Source: Prorocentrum cordatum (taxonomy: Eukaryota; Sar; Dinophyceae; Prorocentrales; Prorocentraceae). From it: a stretch of 64,000 bases of DNA. The stretch is taken from NCBI GenBank assembly GCA_963575745.1, contig CAUYUJ010015943.1, positions 18,501-82,500 of the forward strand. The letters run 5' to 3'. This document shows, piece after piece, positions 10,301-18,217 of the stretch (positions within the stretch are counted from its first letter, which is position 1; the number at the start of each line of letters is the position of its first letter). The translations under genes and the position numbers were made by a program. The notes beneath the pieces are model-generated. The model did no database searches and was not told where the DNA came from. It worked only from the letters and a program-made list of their open reading frames with translations.

Positions 10301-12334
10301 GCGGCTTCAGCCCAGGGGGCTGCACCAAGCCGTGGCAGGACAGGGCGCCCTGAAGGATGGCGCGATGCGAACGTGCGTGCCTGGCAACCGCGCCAACACA
10401 CGCCCCCGCCAAACGTGGCCGCAGCGCTGCGCCCTGCCCAGGCAAAACCTGCCCCACCTGAGCGCGAGCGGCAGCCGCTCGTCCCGCTCGTCCTCACGTA
10501 CACCCAGGCGCACCACAGCGCCTCCCCGCGGCACAGCGAGGGTAGCGCCCATCACGTCAGCCCCCGCCCTGACGCCGTCGACCCTGACCAGGCTGCAGCC
10601 TCGGCGGCGGGCGGCACAGGCGGCTCCCGCCAGCCCAGCCCAACACCCTGCGCAGCGCCGATCCGCTCCCCGAGCAGGGCGGACTCTGCGCGCGCTAACG
10701 CCCAGGCGACCTCGCCACGCGACCGCCACACGGGCGGGCGCGTCCCGCGCAGCCGGTCCTGCAGCCGCCACAGCTCGCGCAAGGCCCCTGGGAGCTCCAC
10801 GAGCTCGCCGCCCCGCGAGACTCAGGCTGATGCCCAAGCCCCCGAGGTGGTGCCACGCTTCGGTGTCAGCGCCACCGAACCTGGCCAGGTCGACCTCGAG
10901 CCGACGCCGTCCACGGACCAGGAGATGCCGCCGCCCACCCGCGTTGTCGTCCCCATCGACGAGGCGCCGACCTTCGACCCCTTCAAGAACAAGTACCGCG
11001 TCAAGGACCTCGTGGCGGGCTTCGGCGGCGGCTCACCGCTCTCTCCTCAGAGTCGTGGCGGCGCCCCCGCCACCTCAGCCGCTGCCGCGGCAGCGGCGGC
11101 CCCGCGTGGAGTCAGCCCTGTCCGCAACGCGTGCCTCACGGCAGCGGGCATGGACGAGGCTCAGCGCCAGGCCACCGACCGCGCTGCTCGAGCTGTTCCA
11201 CCCGATGCTGCTCATCACGGTACTGACGGGGCGGGCGCGCCGCCGCAGGACGGACCAGCGGCGTCGCGTGCGCAGTATATGCGCGCGCGTTGCGCCGCTG
11301 CCGCGCCGAGCTGCCGCCGCTGGTTTGCTTTTGCTCTTGTGTTCGGCAGGACGGATCGAGGAGTCGCCTCCCTCTCCCTCTGCTGCCGTCTCACCTCCCC
11401 TCCCCCCGTCCCCCACGGTACTGGAGTGAGGAGGATTTTTCGAGGCAGTTTTGCCGATGTTTATGAACCCCCCCTGGCGCAGTGTCGACAATGCCTCGCC
11501 TATACTTCTGGCCTGACGGCGGCTTCAGCCCCGTTCAAGCCAATCTGCAGGGACGCCATGAGCTCCTACTGCGGCCAAGCCTTCTACCTGGGTGAGGGCC
11601 AGGCTGCCCTCCACCGCGCGGGGCGTGCCAACCCCAGCTCCACCGACGGAGACGGGCCAGGTCGCTCCATCCACCTCGTCAGCCTCAACATCACGAGTCT
11701 CCCAGCGAACTGGCCAACCATCACCGCTCTAGGTGTCGACCACAACGCCGCAGTCATAGCACTGCAGGAGACCCGACATGCCAAGCCTACCAGACAAGCC
11801 ATCGCTACCAACGCCGCCAATCCACACCACGGGGGATATCAGGCCAGTCTGGGACCTGACCTGGATCTGGCGCGAGCCCAGCGCAAAGCTGCGCACGGCG
11901 GCACAGACCACACGGTCGAGGGCAACACTGGCGCCTCGGGAGGGGTCGCCATCCTCTCTAAGGACGCCATCGTCGACTCCACCGTCGACGACACAGCGTC
12001 CTGTATCGCCACCCTCAAGGCCAAGAAAAGATGGCACGAGGCCTTCCTCCCGCTCTGCACCCAGCACCGCCGCAGGCGGCGACGAAACAACCACGGGCCC
12101 GCTGGGATCTACATTGCGAGCCTCTACGGGGTCGCTGGAGGAGACAGCACCGATTTGTTTCGGCTTGCTGACTGCGCCGCCGCGAGGGTCGGCTCAGCCC
12201 CGTATTTCATTTGCATGGACGCCAACACGAACATCGACGACAATCCACACCTGCTGCACATGATGCAGCACGGATGGTTTAACGTCGCTGAAGGTACACC
12301 AGACCACACCATGCACACATGGCAATATCCCTGA
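4331..12334 (+). CDS. Retroelement ORF2, N-terminal part with AP-endonuclease
   Basis: An uninterrupted 2667-codon frame. Hydrophobic segments occur near the N-terminus (about 4436-4480) and at 6118-6174 and 6451-6516, split by Arg-rich stretches. Around 7410-7560 there is FWHGTR, then TYVSVHPS about 40 residues later, a spacing like the H-G-T and Y-x-S core of ADP-ribosyltransferase/PARP folds. A Cys-rich finger (CPQC, CQYC, CPDC) lies at about 8886-9110. From 11662 the endonuclease/exonuclease/phosphatase fold is clear: LNITSL, ALQETR (catalytic Glu), GGVAIL and FICMDANTN (Asp-x-Asn). Its last motifs lie in the next frame. The endonuclease would nick target DNA for priming. The long N-terminal half has no counterpart in ordinary LINE ORF2 proteins that I know. 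The frame ends prematurely at 12332 because of a one-base shift between about 12310 and 12323. Confidence 0.85.
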   Translation: MIVAMYMSIQGYLRTCADMQLLAHRSRRPPGLAIMWRLACSLALPSLAGARPSSGGAPQHGGDFFLRHAERGTLFYLYDDSIYKYDHCTILDPIVNGTAAAGPCGNGPLGAIASAWLEQHQGPCPTRCPPGTPTATTTATASTSMSPTSTSSSTTTHASQSALSLSSTVVQHILDGAADKAQARSGGFSPAVVPRFSPTGLTTPLCARGEPEEDPAFWHLMMIRARLIPCAAAWAPGEDHQDVFWAWLEDCVPYILATLHLPQYDHFFQEDSEEKNDGLRQRTAFDMCEDIWHRAGPDRQRTNRNLTRIQGSREYPTRYFGLLLEYQGARAQLVGPEAFTAPLPPYLSRAHALLPRGLPPPDQDALAYLADAILHHPPDMQPLVEAELAAAPMEPLNLPPPAGPLAQHATCDQPAADAEPPLLQHIAASDINISLDSFHASDDSQDDMETQDRDGTAPPGDTAQRDRDSEPYIGRPPSHSSPPNNSAQADPSAQLNDAEGATAADETSHPTASPALTSPRSGGFSPAAALAGPGRLQTSGGRTTPRTLVCRANATDSNSSAVDHWQAGIDNDPIDDASPDASGSYEAPHSAAASRRCGCLICLFVATYAIVVAMPYKDQIDGYLPTPSRDPSYRQRRRREAAAPGPSVSTTPRRTTAYNVTPALWGILKWTSAKLRDIVSGGASAVGFGLGGVLKWASGKLGAIATGGVVCGLLLVGAKLLAQGAVGHVGARICARALDSSTAQWCLRCCQPSRRPRGEATHTMPRTHPDVPECQHVHSLRHPLLQEHYAAAVAAAVADVTTATTAAIVEVTAAVSRASSVTPRSTSPSPRDGSISGMAYGTPPTHEDATAQASDAEAREPRERTRDSPWSIFRHADARGSSSDTDTQPPRRRARYASPARPQAPSGPGTPHLALRPPTRNLRNTIQRDPAVPVPPTSILNALYQNGFALGNSGVSTEDIKDALRLHDHPRFTHDPTLQALVPWTDIMQRPPNRLTWVLEDSGGNSGETIFPYLTWDLRQPTTDTPTVFWHGTRGDLAARPAFNGGHLLPGPRREAKGRTATNAGRTYVSVHPSLAAWHAVPPHPPYSLEGDTLAWGPIALWMCEATQPPRDENWRNFVKGEAHGARLIYPRVLGLLIRMDWCAPTEAASRCRALPQAYGMGDCAHALHIAGYDHPDLREAAEARDQEANTWRRPDIAAAWPPPQALYSPEAARAWAKQHYDTEAATRADPNQPRPRVSLRKLQLDPQPLIDLVYTGLQAVPVRGQSDAREPRPSGSSPGAASGPPRTYQSGAALAHSPDRSSTTSGADDRRTPSLISAAAALARGHARPRRSASRSSRQSGGNSTSDNSDIETWEHIETEEEPTAYHVLAFHVRDVRARVNAPGIEVWLDPGEHHDGAYLPWGTTVMGHRVIDPVVAGRDGWVILHHDHGDTTTKLWAPTQVHVKADDTWRTVMIPADMGPQWIERHADDARLPAEVVRTTGQSWFADVWPLWDRPRPHPDDPGTNEQALPPLPGRWSCPQCRFQCCQYCAARRNTQLGTSGQPTCPDCSLSGLRALMDWSTDYSCNSWTCAYSTDNRDSDTCCLSSRCPHPPSPHSLFDVRATGMPPHILARQYGNAPAQHDLKEPPRAPSGPGGEPPQPGQAGYQGQWYLPPRPRRVLKQGLPDGTRRPPGFTGTGMPEDPSPDQPLWREGYVLFGPHQALKEDFIFNKTVRRPYSLAITNMHRDRVTVRTVCESIAERIHTTRTRWRDVVLYWNAEGGPGPQALDYDMRLCDAMVSRATTEAELNHDRSNRGSFCLYGPAHQRAVNITVLPEPQNIDYVEHVRRYSPVGATYPDHAFEHVYEDWRRPDVPTILPDTRPLSRADQQRYQQHLQRTQQRDQRDAGQPSTPRNRSPARVPTGDSTVYGGGAAYHRGPIGARPAAAGAAASSYGHAPHARVHPAVIGYPRALVQAPPRATSPVPGSTRAWGLYPGRHDSTPSNQPAVVTPAASAQGAAPSRGRTGRPEGWRDANVRAWQPRQHTPPPNVAAALRPAQAKPAPPERERQPLVPLVLTYTQAHHSASPRHSEGSAHHVSPRPDAVDPDQAAASAAGGTGGSRQPSPTPCAAPIRSPSRADSARANAQATSPRDRHTGGRVPRSRSCSRHSSRKAPGSSTSSPPRETQADAQAPEVVPRFGVSATEPGQVDLEPTPSTDQEMPPPTRVVVPIDEAPTFDPFKNKYRVKDLVAGFGGGSPLSPQSRGGAPATSAAAAAAAAPRGVSPVRNACLTAAGMDEAQRQATDRAARAVPPDAAHHGTDGAGAPPQDGPAASRAQYMRARCAAAAPSCRRWFAFALVFGRTDRGVASLSLCCRLTSPPPVPHGTGVRRIFRGSFADVYEPPLAQCRQCLAYTSGLTAASAPFKPICRDAMSSYCGQAFYLGEGQAALHRAGRANPSSTDGDGPGRSIHLVSLNITSLPANWPTITALGVDHNAAVIALQETRHAKPTRQAIATNAANPHHGGYQASLGPDLDLARAQRKAAHGGTDHTVEGNTGASGGVAILSKDAIVDSTVDDTASCIATLKAKKRWHEAFLPLCTQHRRRRRRNNHGPAGIYIASLYGVAGGDSTDLFRLADCAAARVGSAPYFICMDANTNIDDNPHLLHMMQHGWFNVAEGTPDHTMHTWQYP
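4882..4904 (+). repeat. GGCT-TC-AGCC hairpin, copy 2
   Basis: Outer arms CAGTGG and CCGCTG (one G-T pair), separated from the core by an unpaired C on the 5' side. It encodes GGFSP. Confidence 0.65.
5890..5912 (+). repeat. GGCT-TC-AGCC hairpin, copy 3
   Basis: Same arms as copy 2, encoding GGFSP. A related hairpin with core GTCT-TC-AGAC and arms ACCTG/CAGGT follows at 5926-5950. Confidence 0.65.
7036..7056 (+). repeat. GCCT-TC-AGGC hairpin, copy 4
   Basis: Both core strands are changed together (GCCT with AGGC) and the outer arms are CCAGG/CCTGG, with the same unpaired C. It encodes PSGPG. Confidence 0.65.
8149..8171 (+). repeat. GGCT-CC-AGCC hairpin, copy 5
   Basis: Arms CCCCAG/CTGGGG, perfectly paired. 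It encodes SGSSPG, in a different reading frame from the GGFSP copies. Confidence 0.7.
9214..9240 (+). repeat. GCCT-TC-AGGC hairpin, copy 6
   Basis: Arms CCCCCG/CGGGGG with an internal mismatch of a few bases. Confidence 0.5.
10296..10318 (+). repeat. GGCT-TC-AGCC hairpin, copy 7
   Basis: Arms CCCCTG/CAGGGG, perfectly paired. It encodes AASAQG. Confidence 0.7.
11516..11534 (+). repeat. GGCT-TC-AGCC hairpin, copy 8
   Basis: Short arms ACGG/CCGT, just ahead of the endonuclease domain. Confidence 0.55.
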
Positions 12335-15300
12335 CTGGGACCGCGTCACCAAGTGCCCCCGCACTTCGCGCATCGATTACATCATCGCCAACCAAGCGGC
12401 GCGATCCCTTGTCACCGACTTCTGCTATCTACGTGACTTGCCAGCGAAGTCCCATGTTGGCCTGCAGGTCACGCTCGACCTTAGCCGCCTCGACCATACG
12501 GCCCGACGCCTTCTAGCCCCCACGCCTTACCCTCCTAACGACGGAGCGCATGAGGACCACGAACTTCAGGCTTTAGGGACCCTCATCGCAGGGCGATGCC
12601 ATGACCGCATGGAGCAGGCCGACACACGCGACGATGTGGAACGCATGCTCGCCACGGCAAACGAGGCCAGCCATGAGTACCATCTCACCCGGCTGCGCGA
12701 CCTGCCACCTCCACCGCCAGACCACCCAAAAAAGAAGCCCCCTACCATGCACGGGCTCACACCCACGTTCGAGGAGCGACCCGCTGTCCCCCGCGCCTTT
12801 CCCACCTACGGAGCTTCCACGATCCACATGAACCGCCTTCGCAAGCTCCATCGGCAACTTTGTGAGCTGCGCTTCATCGGACAGCACCATCATATCGACT
12901 ACCGTGCTATCCCGCCGTACCTGGCGCAGCGCATCGACTGCACGTGGACCGCAGCCCGCCTTCTCTGCCACAAGCTGCGCCCCACGGTCCTCCTGGCCTT
13001 TCCCGAGGCCTGGGCCCCCGACGTGCCGGCGCCACGCGGAGAGCAACTGGACCGTCTGATCCAAAACTTGGACTCAGAGCTGGCGCGACGTGCAAACCGA
13101 GTCAAAGCTGAACGCATCAAGATTTGGGCTGAGGGTGTCCGCGAGCCAAGCGGGCGAAAGGCGGCCATATACGCACGGGCTGCCGACTGCTCGCCCACGG
13201 CGTATCTCCGCACGCCCACCACTCCCGACGATGCACAGCTCCACTGCGACACCACCGCCTTCAACCCTGACCAAGCTTGCACGGACGATAGTGATGCCGA
13301 CACCGACGCTGGCGGCTTCAGCCCCAGCGACGGTAGCTCGCTCGACACGGACAACGACGAAGGCCACACTCGTGACCCACCACCTGCCCAGGTCCCCGAC
13401 GCCCTCCCCGCCAACGCCATTGTTGCCAATACCAAAGACATGCTTAAGCTCATGGTCGACACCTGGGAGCCCATCTTGGGCAGGTACCGCGCTCGCGCAG
13501 GCCATGATGCCGAAGCTATGCCGACGTGGGCAGACTTCTACGACGAGTACCGACAAGAGCTGCCTACGCCATCACCAGCAGCCCCTTTCCACCTCACCGA
13601 CGACCAACTCATCCACTTCATTCGCACCCGTTCACCGCGCCGCGCGGGGGGACTCGACGGCTGGACAACTAAGGAGGCTAAGGAGTTACCCGACGACATC
13701 CTTCGCCTCTTCGCCAGCGTCTTACGTGATATGCAACGCACTGGCACCATCCCAGAGCCCCTCCTACACGTGCCAAACCCGTGCCTCCGAAAAGGCCGAG
13801 GGGAAGTCCCGACGGACCAACGACTTCTCTCGGTTCTTTCCGTCTGGATGTACGCGTGGGAAGCGCCAGCCTACCGTAGCCTCACGGACTGGCGGAAAGG
13901 ATGGACCCACGCCACGAGCTTCGGCGCTGTTCCCAAGGCCACCATTGGGGATGTCAGCACCTCTCTCGCCCTGCGCATCGAGCATGCCAGGGCTTTACTC
14001 CTCCCCTTAGCTGGAGCTGCCCTTGACCGACAGAAGTGCTTCGACTACCTCATCACGGACATCTGCCTTAACCTTGCGCTGCACGCGGGGTGCCCTCAAG
14101 ACATCGTCACTGTCCGCCGAAATTTCTACAGACACCACAAACGCTACATCCGCATGAACGGAGCGTACTCTAAGGACTTGGCCAGGACTAACGGTCACCT
14201 CCAGGGAAGCTCGTGGTCCCTGGACGACATCAAGCTGCTCATGTGCGTGTGGACAAAGAGGCAGCATCGATACGTTCCTCGATCACTCAGCACTACCTTT
14301 GTTGACGACAGCAACTCCACTACCCACACCGCGTCTGAGCTGCAGAAATCTCTTGACGAAACCGCCAAGTTTGATCGATTCTCAGGTCAACGCATTCACC
14401 CTGGTAAAGTGGCAGGGTGGGCGCTCACCGACGAGCTTCACGCCGCCGTTACCCAGCTCACACTGGCGGAGCGCCCCCTACGTGTGGTCGATTCCTTCAA
14501 GCTCGTCGGGAGTTACATCAACGCAGAGGCAGCGCCGGCTCCAGCCGCGCTTAACCTCACGGCCACCGCTGACGCCCGTGTACGGAGAGCGACTATCCGC
14601 CTGCCGCGCATTGGCAAGCTCCCATCGCCGATGCTTATCAAGGCGCGGCACGCCCGTTCCCTGGCTGCCAGCGTCTGCACCACGGGCACCGACATTCAAG
14701 CACCATCAGGCACAGCCAAAACTGCCTACAACCACGCCCTCAAGGCGGCTATCCGCCCCAAGGGGAACAAGTGGGTCGAGTTCTGGACTCTCATGGCCGT
14801 GTGCGTCCCAGGACACGCCCTGGAGATCGACGCCATCACGCAGCGTGAAGCATTCCTGTGCCTGCGGCGACAGGTAAACCGCGACGTTACACTCTGCGGG
14901 CTCGCCAGAGACCTTCAACACCACGTCCAGACCCTGTTTGGTGGAGGACCCGTCGGACGACTCGTCCAGTCGCTCCAGCAGCTCCGATGGACCTGGCCCA
15001 CATTTGGCATCATGTACGACGACTGGGGCTGCCAGATCAGCTGGCTGAATTTACCCCAAAACGCCTTCCTACACATGCTGCGGGCCTCGCAACGCAGGGC
15101 TTTTCTGCGGAGGATCAAGCCACGGCGACACGACCTTGGCTACCTAGCCTCTGTCAGACAGGGCCTCGACCTCTTCGCCAGCACGTGGCTCGCCCGAACT
15201 AAAGGAGCAGCCAAATGCACTGCCTGGCAGCTGGCGCTCCTCCTCAACTACCTGTCGGGCGGGGATCACACCCAACAGCGACGATCCCGATCAAACACGT

Positions 15301-15680
15301 CGGCAGACCCCAGCCCCATCTGCCGATACTGCGACGAGGAAGAGGAAACTCAGGAGCACACTGTCCGCGACTGCAAGTGCTGGGCCCGAGAAAGACTCCC
15401 TCTCACCACCCTCATCAGTGACGACCAGTGGGCCCGTCTTCCGCCGCACACAAGACACTGCGGGCTCTTTGACGAAGACCCAGCCCTCCTCGACCTGCAG
15501 GCCGACCTCGCGAGGGACCCGCTGCCACAGCCCATACCGCGGCCCCCCCCCCCCCTGAGGGAGATCCTGCGGCTTCAGCCCAGGACACCTACACCACCTA
15601 CCTTGACCACGATGCTGGTTGGACATGGGTCTACGCTGCCACGGACGGTGCATGCACCAACCAAGCCATCCCATTGCTAG
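12324..15680 (+). CDS. Retroelement ORF2, reverse transcriptase part
   Basis: Continues ORF2 in a new frame. GNIPDWDRVTKCP follows the break, and SRIDYIIAN and SHVGLQVTL (about 12367-12475) complete the endonuclease, including its final His. Reverse transcriptase follows: motif A is LDRQKCFDYL at 14022 (first catalytic Asp), motif B is NGHLQGSSWS at about 14190, motif C is FVDD at 14298-14309 in place of the commoner YADD, and a motif-D-like GQRIHPGK comes next. A zinc knuckle CRYCDEEEETQEHTVRDC (about 15319-15375) stands where many LINEs have one before RNase H. The frame then enters a run of 14 C (15543-15556), after which the real protein continues in another frame; the final residues before the stop at 15678 are out of frame. 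Confidence 0.9.
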   Translation, partial: NIPDWDRVTKCPRTSRIDYIIANQAARSLVTDFCYLRDLPAKSHVGLQVTLDLSRLDHTARRLLAPTPYPPNDGAHEDHELQALGTLIAGRCHDRMEQADTRDDVERMLATANEASHEYHLTRLRDLPPPPPDHPKKKPPTMHGLTPTFEERPAVPRAFPTYGASTIHMNRLRKLHRQLCELRFIGQHHHIDYRAIPPYLAQRIDCTWTAARLLCHKLRPTVLLAFPEAWAPDVPAPRGEQLDRLIQNLDSELARRANRVKAERIKIWAEGVREPSGRKAAIYARAADCSPTAYLRTPTTPDDAQLHCDTTAFNPDQACTDDSDADTDAGGFSPSDGSSLDTDNDEGHTRDPPPAQVPDALPANAIVANTKDMLKLMVDTWEPILGRYRARAGHDAEAMPTWADFYDEYRQELPTPSPAAPFHLTDDQLIHFIRTRSPRRAGGLDGWTTKEAKELPDDILRLFASVLRDMQRTGTIPEPLLHVPNPCLRKGRGEVPTDQRLLSVLSVWMYAWEAPAYRSLTDWRKGWTHATSFGAVPKATIGDVSTSLALRIEHARALLLPLAGAALDRQKCFDYLITDICLNLALHAGCPQDIVTVRRNFYRHHKRYIRMNGAYSKDLARTNGHLQGSSWSLDDIKLLMCVWTKRQHRYVPRSLSTTFVDDSNSTTHTASELQKSLDETAKFDRFSGQRIHPGKVAGWALTDELHAAVTQLTLAERPLRVVDSFKLVGSYINAEAAPAPAALNLTATADARVRRATIRLPRIGKLPSPMLIKARHARSLAASVCTTGTDIQAPSGTAKTAYNHALKAAIRPKGNKWVEFWTLMAVCVPGHALEIDAITQREAFLCLRRQVNRDVTLCGLARDLQHHVQTLFGGGPVGRLVQSLQQLRWTWPTFGIMYDDWGCQISWLNLPQNAFLHMLRASQRRAFLRRIKPRRHDLGYLASVRQGLDLFASTWLARTKGAAKCTAWQLALLLNYLSGGDHTQQRRSRSNTSADPSPICRYCDEEEETQEHTVRDCKCWARERLPLTTLISDDQWARLPPHTRHCGLFDEDPALLDLQADLARDPLPQPIPRPPPPLREILRLQPRTPTPPTLTTMLVGHGSTLPRTVHAPTKPSHC
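13307..13329 (+). repeat. GGCT-TC-AGCC hairpin, copy 9
   Basis: Arms CGCTGG/CCAGCG, perfectly paired, between endonuclease and reverse transcriptase. It encodes GGFSP. Confidence 0.7.
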
Positions 15681-17227
15681 CAAGAGCGGGCTACGGCGTC
15701 TACTACGGCATCGACCACCGCATGAACTACAGTGCACGCGTTCACGGCCTAACGCAGAACGCCCAGGTTGCGGAGACCCTCGCCATTGTCCACCTTACGG
15801 CATGTGCCGAACGGCCCGTGCACGTTTTCGTGGACAACCAGGCGGTGGTCGATGGGTTCCAAAGCATCATCGACGGACATCCAGCGCCGCAGGGCACGCA
15901 CACGGAGCTCTGGGAAAAGATCCACCGATGTGTTATGGCCAAGCCCAACATGTTTCGTGTCGAAAAAATCGCCAGCCATCTGGGAGACATGGGCATCGAC
16001 CTTGGGCTCATCGGGCCCATTGCGGAGGAGTTCAACCGTCAGGCCGACGCCCTTGCCACAATGGCGGCACGCACTCACAACCTTCCTGACCACATTGTCG
16101 AAGCTGCCAAAACACGACATCGCCAAGCGACCGTGCTCCATGGGGTCGCTGTCGCTATCTACGAGCGCAGACACCGCACTCTGCCGCTCCCACACCGCAG
16201 GGCTGGGTTTACAGCTGCGGAACTCAGCAAAATGGAACCAAACCCCCTGCTGTCGGACCAGGCACCACCCGCGGCTGGACCATTCATCCCGCAAGACCCG
16301 GATGAGCTCTGGGCCGAGGCCCAACGGGCGATGCTCGATGAACAGGAGGACGACCCGTTCGGCTTCGGTGGGGGATTGGACTTCTTGGACGACGGCCCAG
16401 CCAGCGCAAACCCTGCCCCGTCGGGCAACCTCTCGACGCCTACCGCGACTCCGACACCGAGAGCGACATCGCACCCACATGATGATGTCGCTCACCGCCA
16501 AGACGCCGACGATGACCTGGCTGATCCCCTCGGACTGAGTGGCAGCATAGACGACGCTCCGCCGACACCCCACGCTGCCGACGATGCCGCCCCATCGAGA
16601 CGCCACCCGACTACGCGGCCGACCTCCGAGCCCTCGCACGGCATCATGATTGGTCCTACCGTGCCACCCACTCCGTCCCCCCACCAGCGCCAGCCCGCGG
16701 GGGCGGCTCCAGCCCCCCCGCAGGGCACCGAGCCAGTCAGGCCGTCGCACCCCGTCCACGCTTCCATTGTTGCTGGGCGCGAGGATGCGGCTCTTCCGAC
16801 CTCACGGGGCGTGGCCCTAGCGGCTCCAGCCCTGGGGCCGCGTGTTACCCTCCAGTCGCCTATCAAGGGTGACGGCCGTCAGCACACGGAGTGCCGTACT
16901 GCGCTAGTCCACCACCTGGCCAGGCGCACTGATGACCTCGTCCCTCCCACGAGGCCCGCGGCCGCTGGCACTGAGCAGCCGCCCCTCACCGACCGCGAAA
17001 CTGAGCTGTCCCAGGCTATGGCCGCTCTTCAGCAGAGGTGTGCTGCTCTCGCCGCTGACCTTGCCGCTGCTCAAGCCCGTCAAGGCCCTCTGCTCCAGCG
17101 CCTCCACCGCGCCGGGCGTGCCTTCGCCGAGCTGCTTACGCCCTCGCCCGATGGTGCTACGCCGCCACTCACCATCCAAGCTATGCTGTCATCGCTCCGC
17201 GGCGCTCCACCTGGTGCCCCGCGCTAA
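15557..17227 (+). CDS. Retroelement ORF2, RNase H and C-terminal tail
   Basis: Reads in frame from just after the C run. RNase H motifs in order: ATDGACTNQ at about 15634 (first Asp), AETLAI at about 15770 (Glu), VFVDNQAVV at about 15826 (second Asp), then a late EFNRQADALA at about 16027. The domain would remove RNA from the cDNA hybrid. A tail of about 380 residues rich in Pro, Ala and Asp follows, with a helical stretch near the end (LSQAMAALQQRCAALAADL) that could form a coiled coil. Two of the element's hairpins (16697, 16813) lie in this tail. With the two frame breaks repaired, ORF2 would be close to 4300 residues, far beyond the usual length. Confidence 0.88.
   Translation, partial: EGDPAASAQDTYTTYLDHDAGWTWVYAATDGACTNQAIPLLARAGYGVYYGIDHRMNYSARVHGLTQNAQVAETLAIVHLTACAERPVHVFVDNQAVVDGFQSIIDGHPAPQGTHTELWEKIHRCVMAKPNMFRVEKIASHLGDMGIDLGLIGPIAEEFNRQADALATMAARTHNLPDHIVEAAKTRHRQATVLHGVAVAIYERRHRTLPLPHRRAGFTAAELSKMEPNPLLSDQAPPAAGPFIPQDPDELWAEAQRAMLDEQEDDPFGFGGGLDFLDDGPASANPAPSGNLSTPTATPTPRATSHPHDDVAHRQDADDDLADPLGLSGSIDDAPPTPHAADDAAPSRRHPTTRPTSEPSHGIMIGPTVPPTPSPHQRQPAGAAPAPPQGTEPVRPSHPVHASIVAGREDAALPTSRGVALAAPALGPRVTLQSPIKGDGRQHTECRTALVHHLARRTDDLVPPTRPAAAGTEQPPLTDRETELSQAMAALQQRCAALAADLAAAQARQGPLLQRLHRAGRAFAELLTPSPDGATPPLTIQAMLSSLRGAPPGAPR
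15565..15585 (+). repeat. GGCT-TC-AGCC hairpin, copy 10
   Basis: Arms TCCTG/CAGGA, just after the C run that breaks the frame and just before RNase H. Confidence 0.7.
16697..16721 (+). repeat. GGCT-CC-AGCC hairpin, copy 11
   Basis: Arms GCGGGGG/CCCCCGC, perfectly paired. Confidence 0.7.
16813..16839 (+). repeat. GGCT-CC-AGCC hairpin, copy 12
   Basis: Eight-base arms GGCCCTAG/CTGGGGCC with one T-G pair. Confidence 0.65.
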
Positions 17228-17592
17228 TTTCCTCCTTTCTGCCTGCCCGTGTGTACGCGTGGCTCCGCGTCCACGGTGTCAGGGCGTGGGGGCGGGGGGT
17301 GCCCCGTCCCTGCGCGCCGCTTTGCGGCCAAGCGCCCAACTGGCGGTCTGCCAAACCGCCTAGCCACGTGTCAGCACGTCGCCTTCCTTGTTGGGGCCTC
17401 TTTCTTCACGCGGTCTGACATGTGAGATCTTCACCGTCTGTCCGCCGTCTGTAGCGTCTGTCGCATTGCGCCGGGGGAGGGGGTTTTGTTGCCCGCCCTC
17501 GTATCTTAAGGCTGCACCGCCGCAAATAGTGTTTGGCGAGTTGTCGCACCGCAGTGCGCCTCGCGGACGGACCCTGGTCCGCCTACTTGTCC

Positions 17593-17594
<2 letters not shown>
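17228..17594 (+). other. 3' untranslated tail of the retroelement
   Basis: GC-rich sequence after the ORF2 stop with no poly(A); it ends directly at the CT tract. Short complementary pieces such as TGGCGGTCTGCCAAACCGCC (17341-17360) could fold and would be candidates for the structure recognised by the reverse transcriptase, which is an inference. Confidence 0.6.

Positions 17595-17670
<76 letters not shown>
17595..17670. repeat. (CT)n microsatellite, 3' side of the retroelement
   Basis: CT/TC dinucleotides with one CTAT interruption near 17656. Together with the 5' tract this looks like one microsatellite split by the element. Confidence 0.95.
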
Positions 17671-17671
<1 letters not shown>

Positions 17672-18217
17672 GTCAGCCCTCGGCCCTCCAACTCACTCCG
17701 CTCTCGCTATCCCTATCGCCTCCTCGTCAGCTCCATCCCGCTGACTTCCTCGCTCCTGTCAGTATCCGATGTCCCTCTCCTTCTCGTCAGCCCCCCCTCC
17801 TTATCCCCCTCAACCTCGCGCAACCTCTGCAACCCTCTCCTGCGTCGTTCCCGCGCTCGCGCCGCCGCCCCCCGCCCGGCGAGGGCAGCGTCCGCCTTCG
17901 GCGACAGCGAGGCCCGCCGCGTCGACGGCGGCCAGGCCCGCGCGCGGCGCGCGGCCACGAGGAGGCCGCTCAACGGGGCACGAAGCGGGGTGGTACCCCT
18001 CCCCACCTCCCCCTCCTCCCCCCCCCCCCCTCCTCCTCCTCCCCTCCTCCTCCTCCTCCTCCTCCTTCCTCCTCCTTCCTCCTCCTTTTTCGCGCTTCCC
18101 CCTCCTCCCCCCCTCCTCCTCCTCCTCCTCCTCCTCCTCCTCCTCCCCCTCCCCCCCCTTCCCCCTCAGCTCCAAGGCAGGGCCAGGGGTGCGGGGTGAG
18201 TTTCGTGTCGAGGCCCT
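17671..18217. repeat. Pyrimidine-rich interval with (CCT)n
   Basis: Mostly C/T, with dense CCT triplets at 18000-18170. Long open frames here are Ser/Pro/Leu runs and are not taken as genes. Confidence 0.7.
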
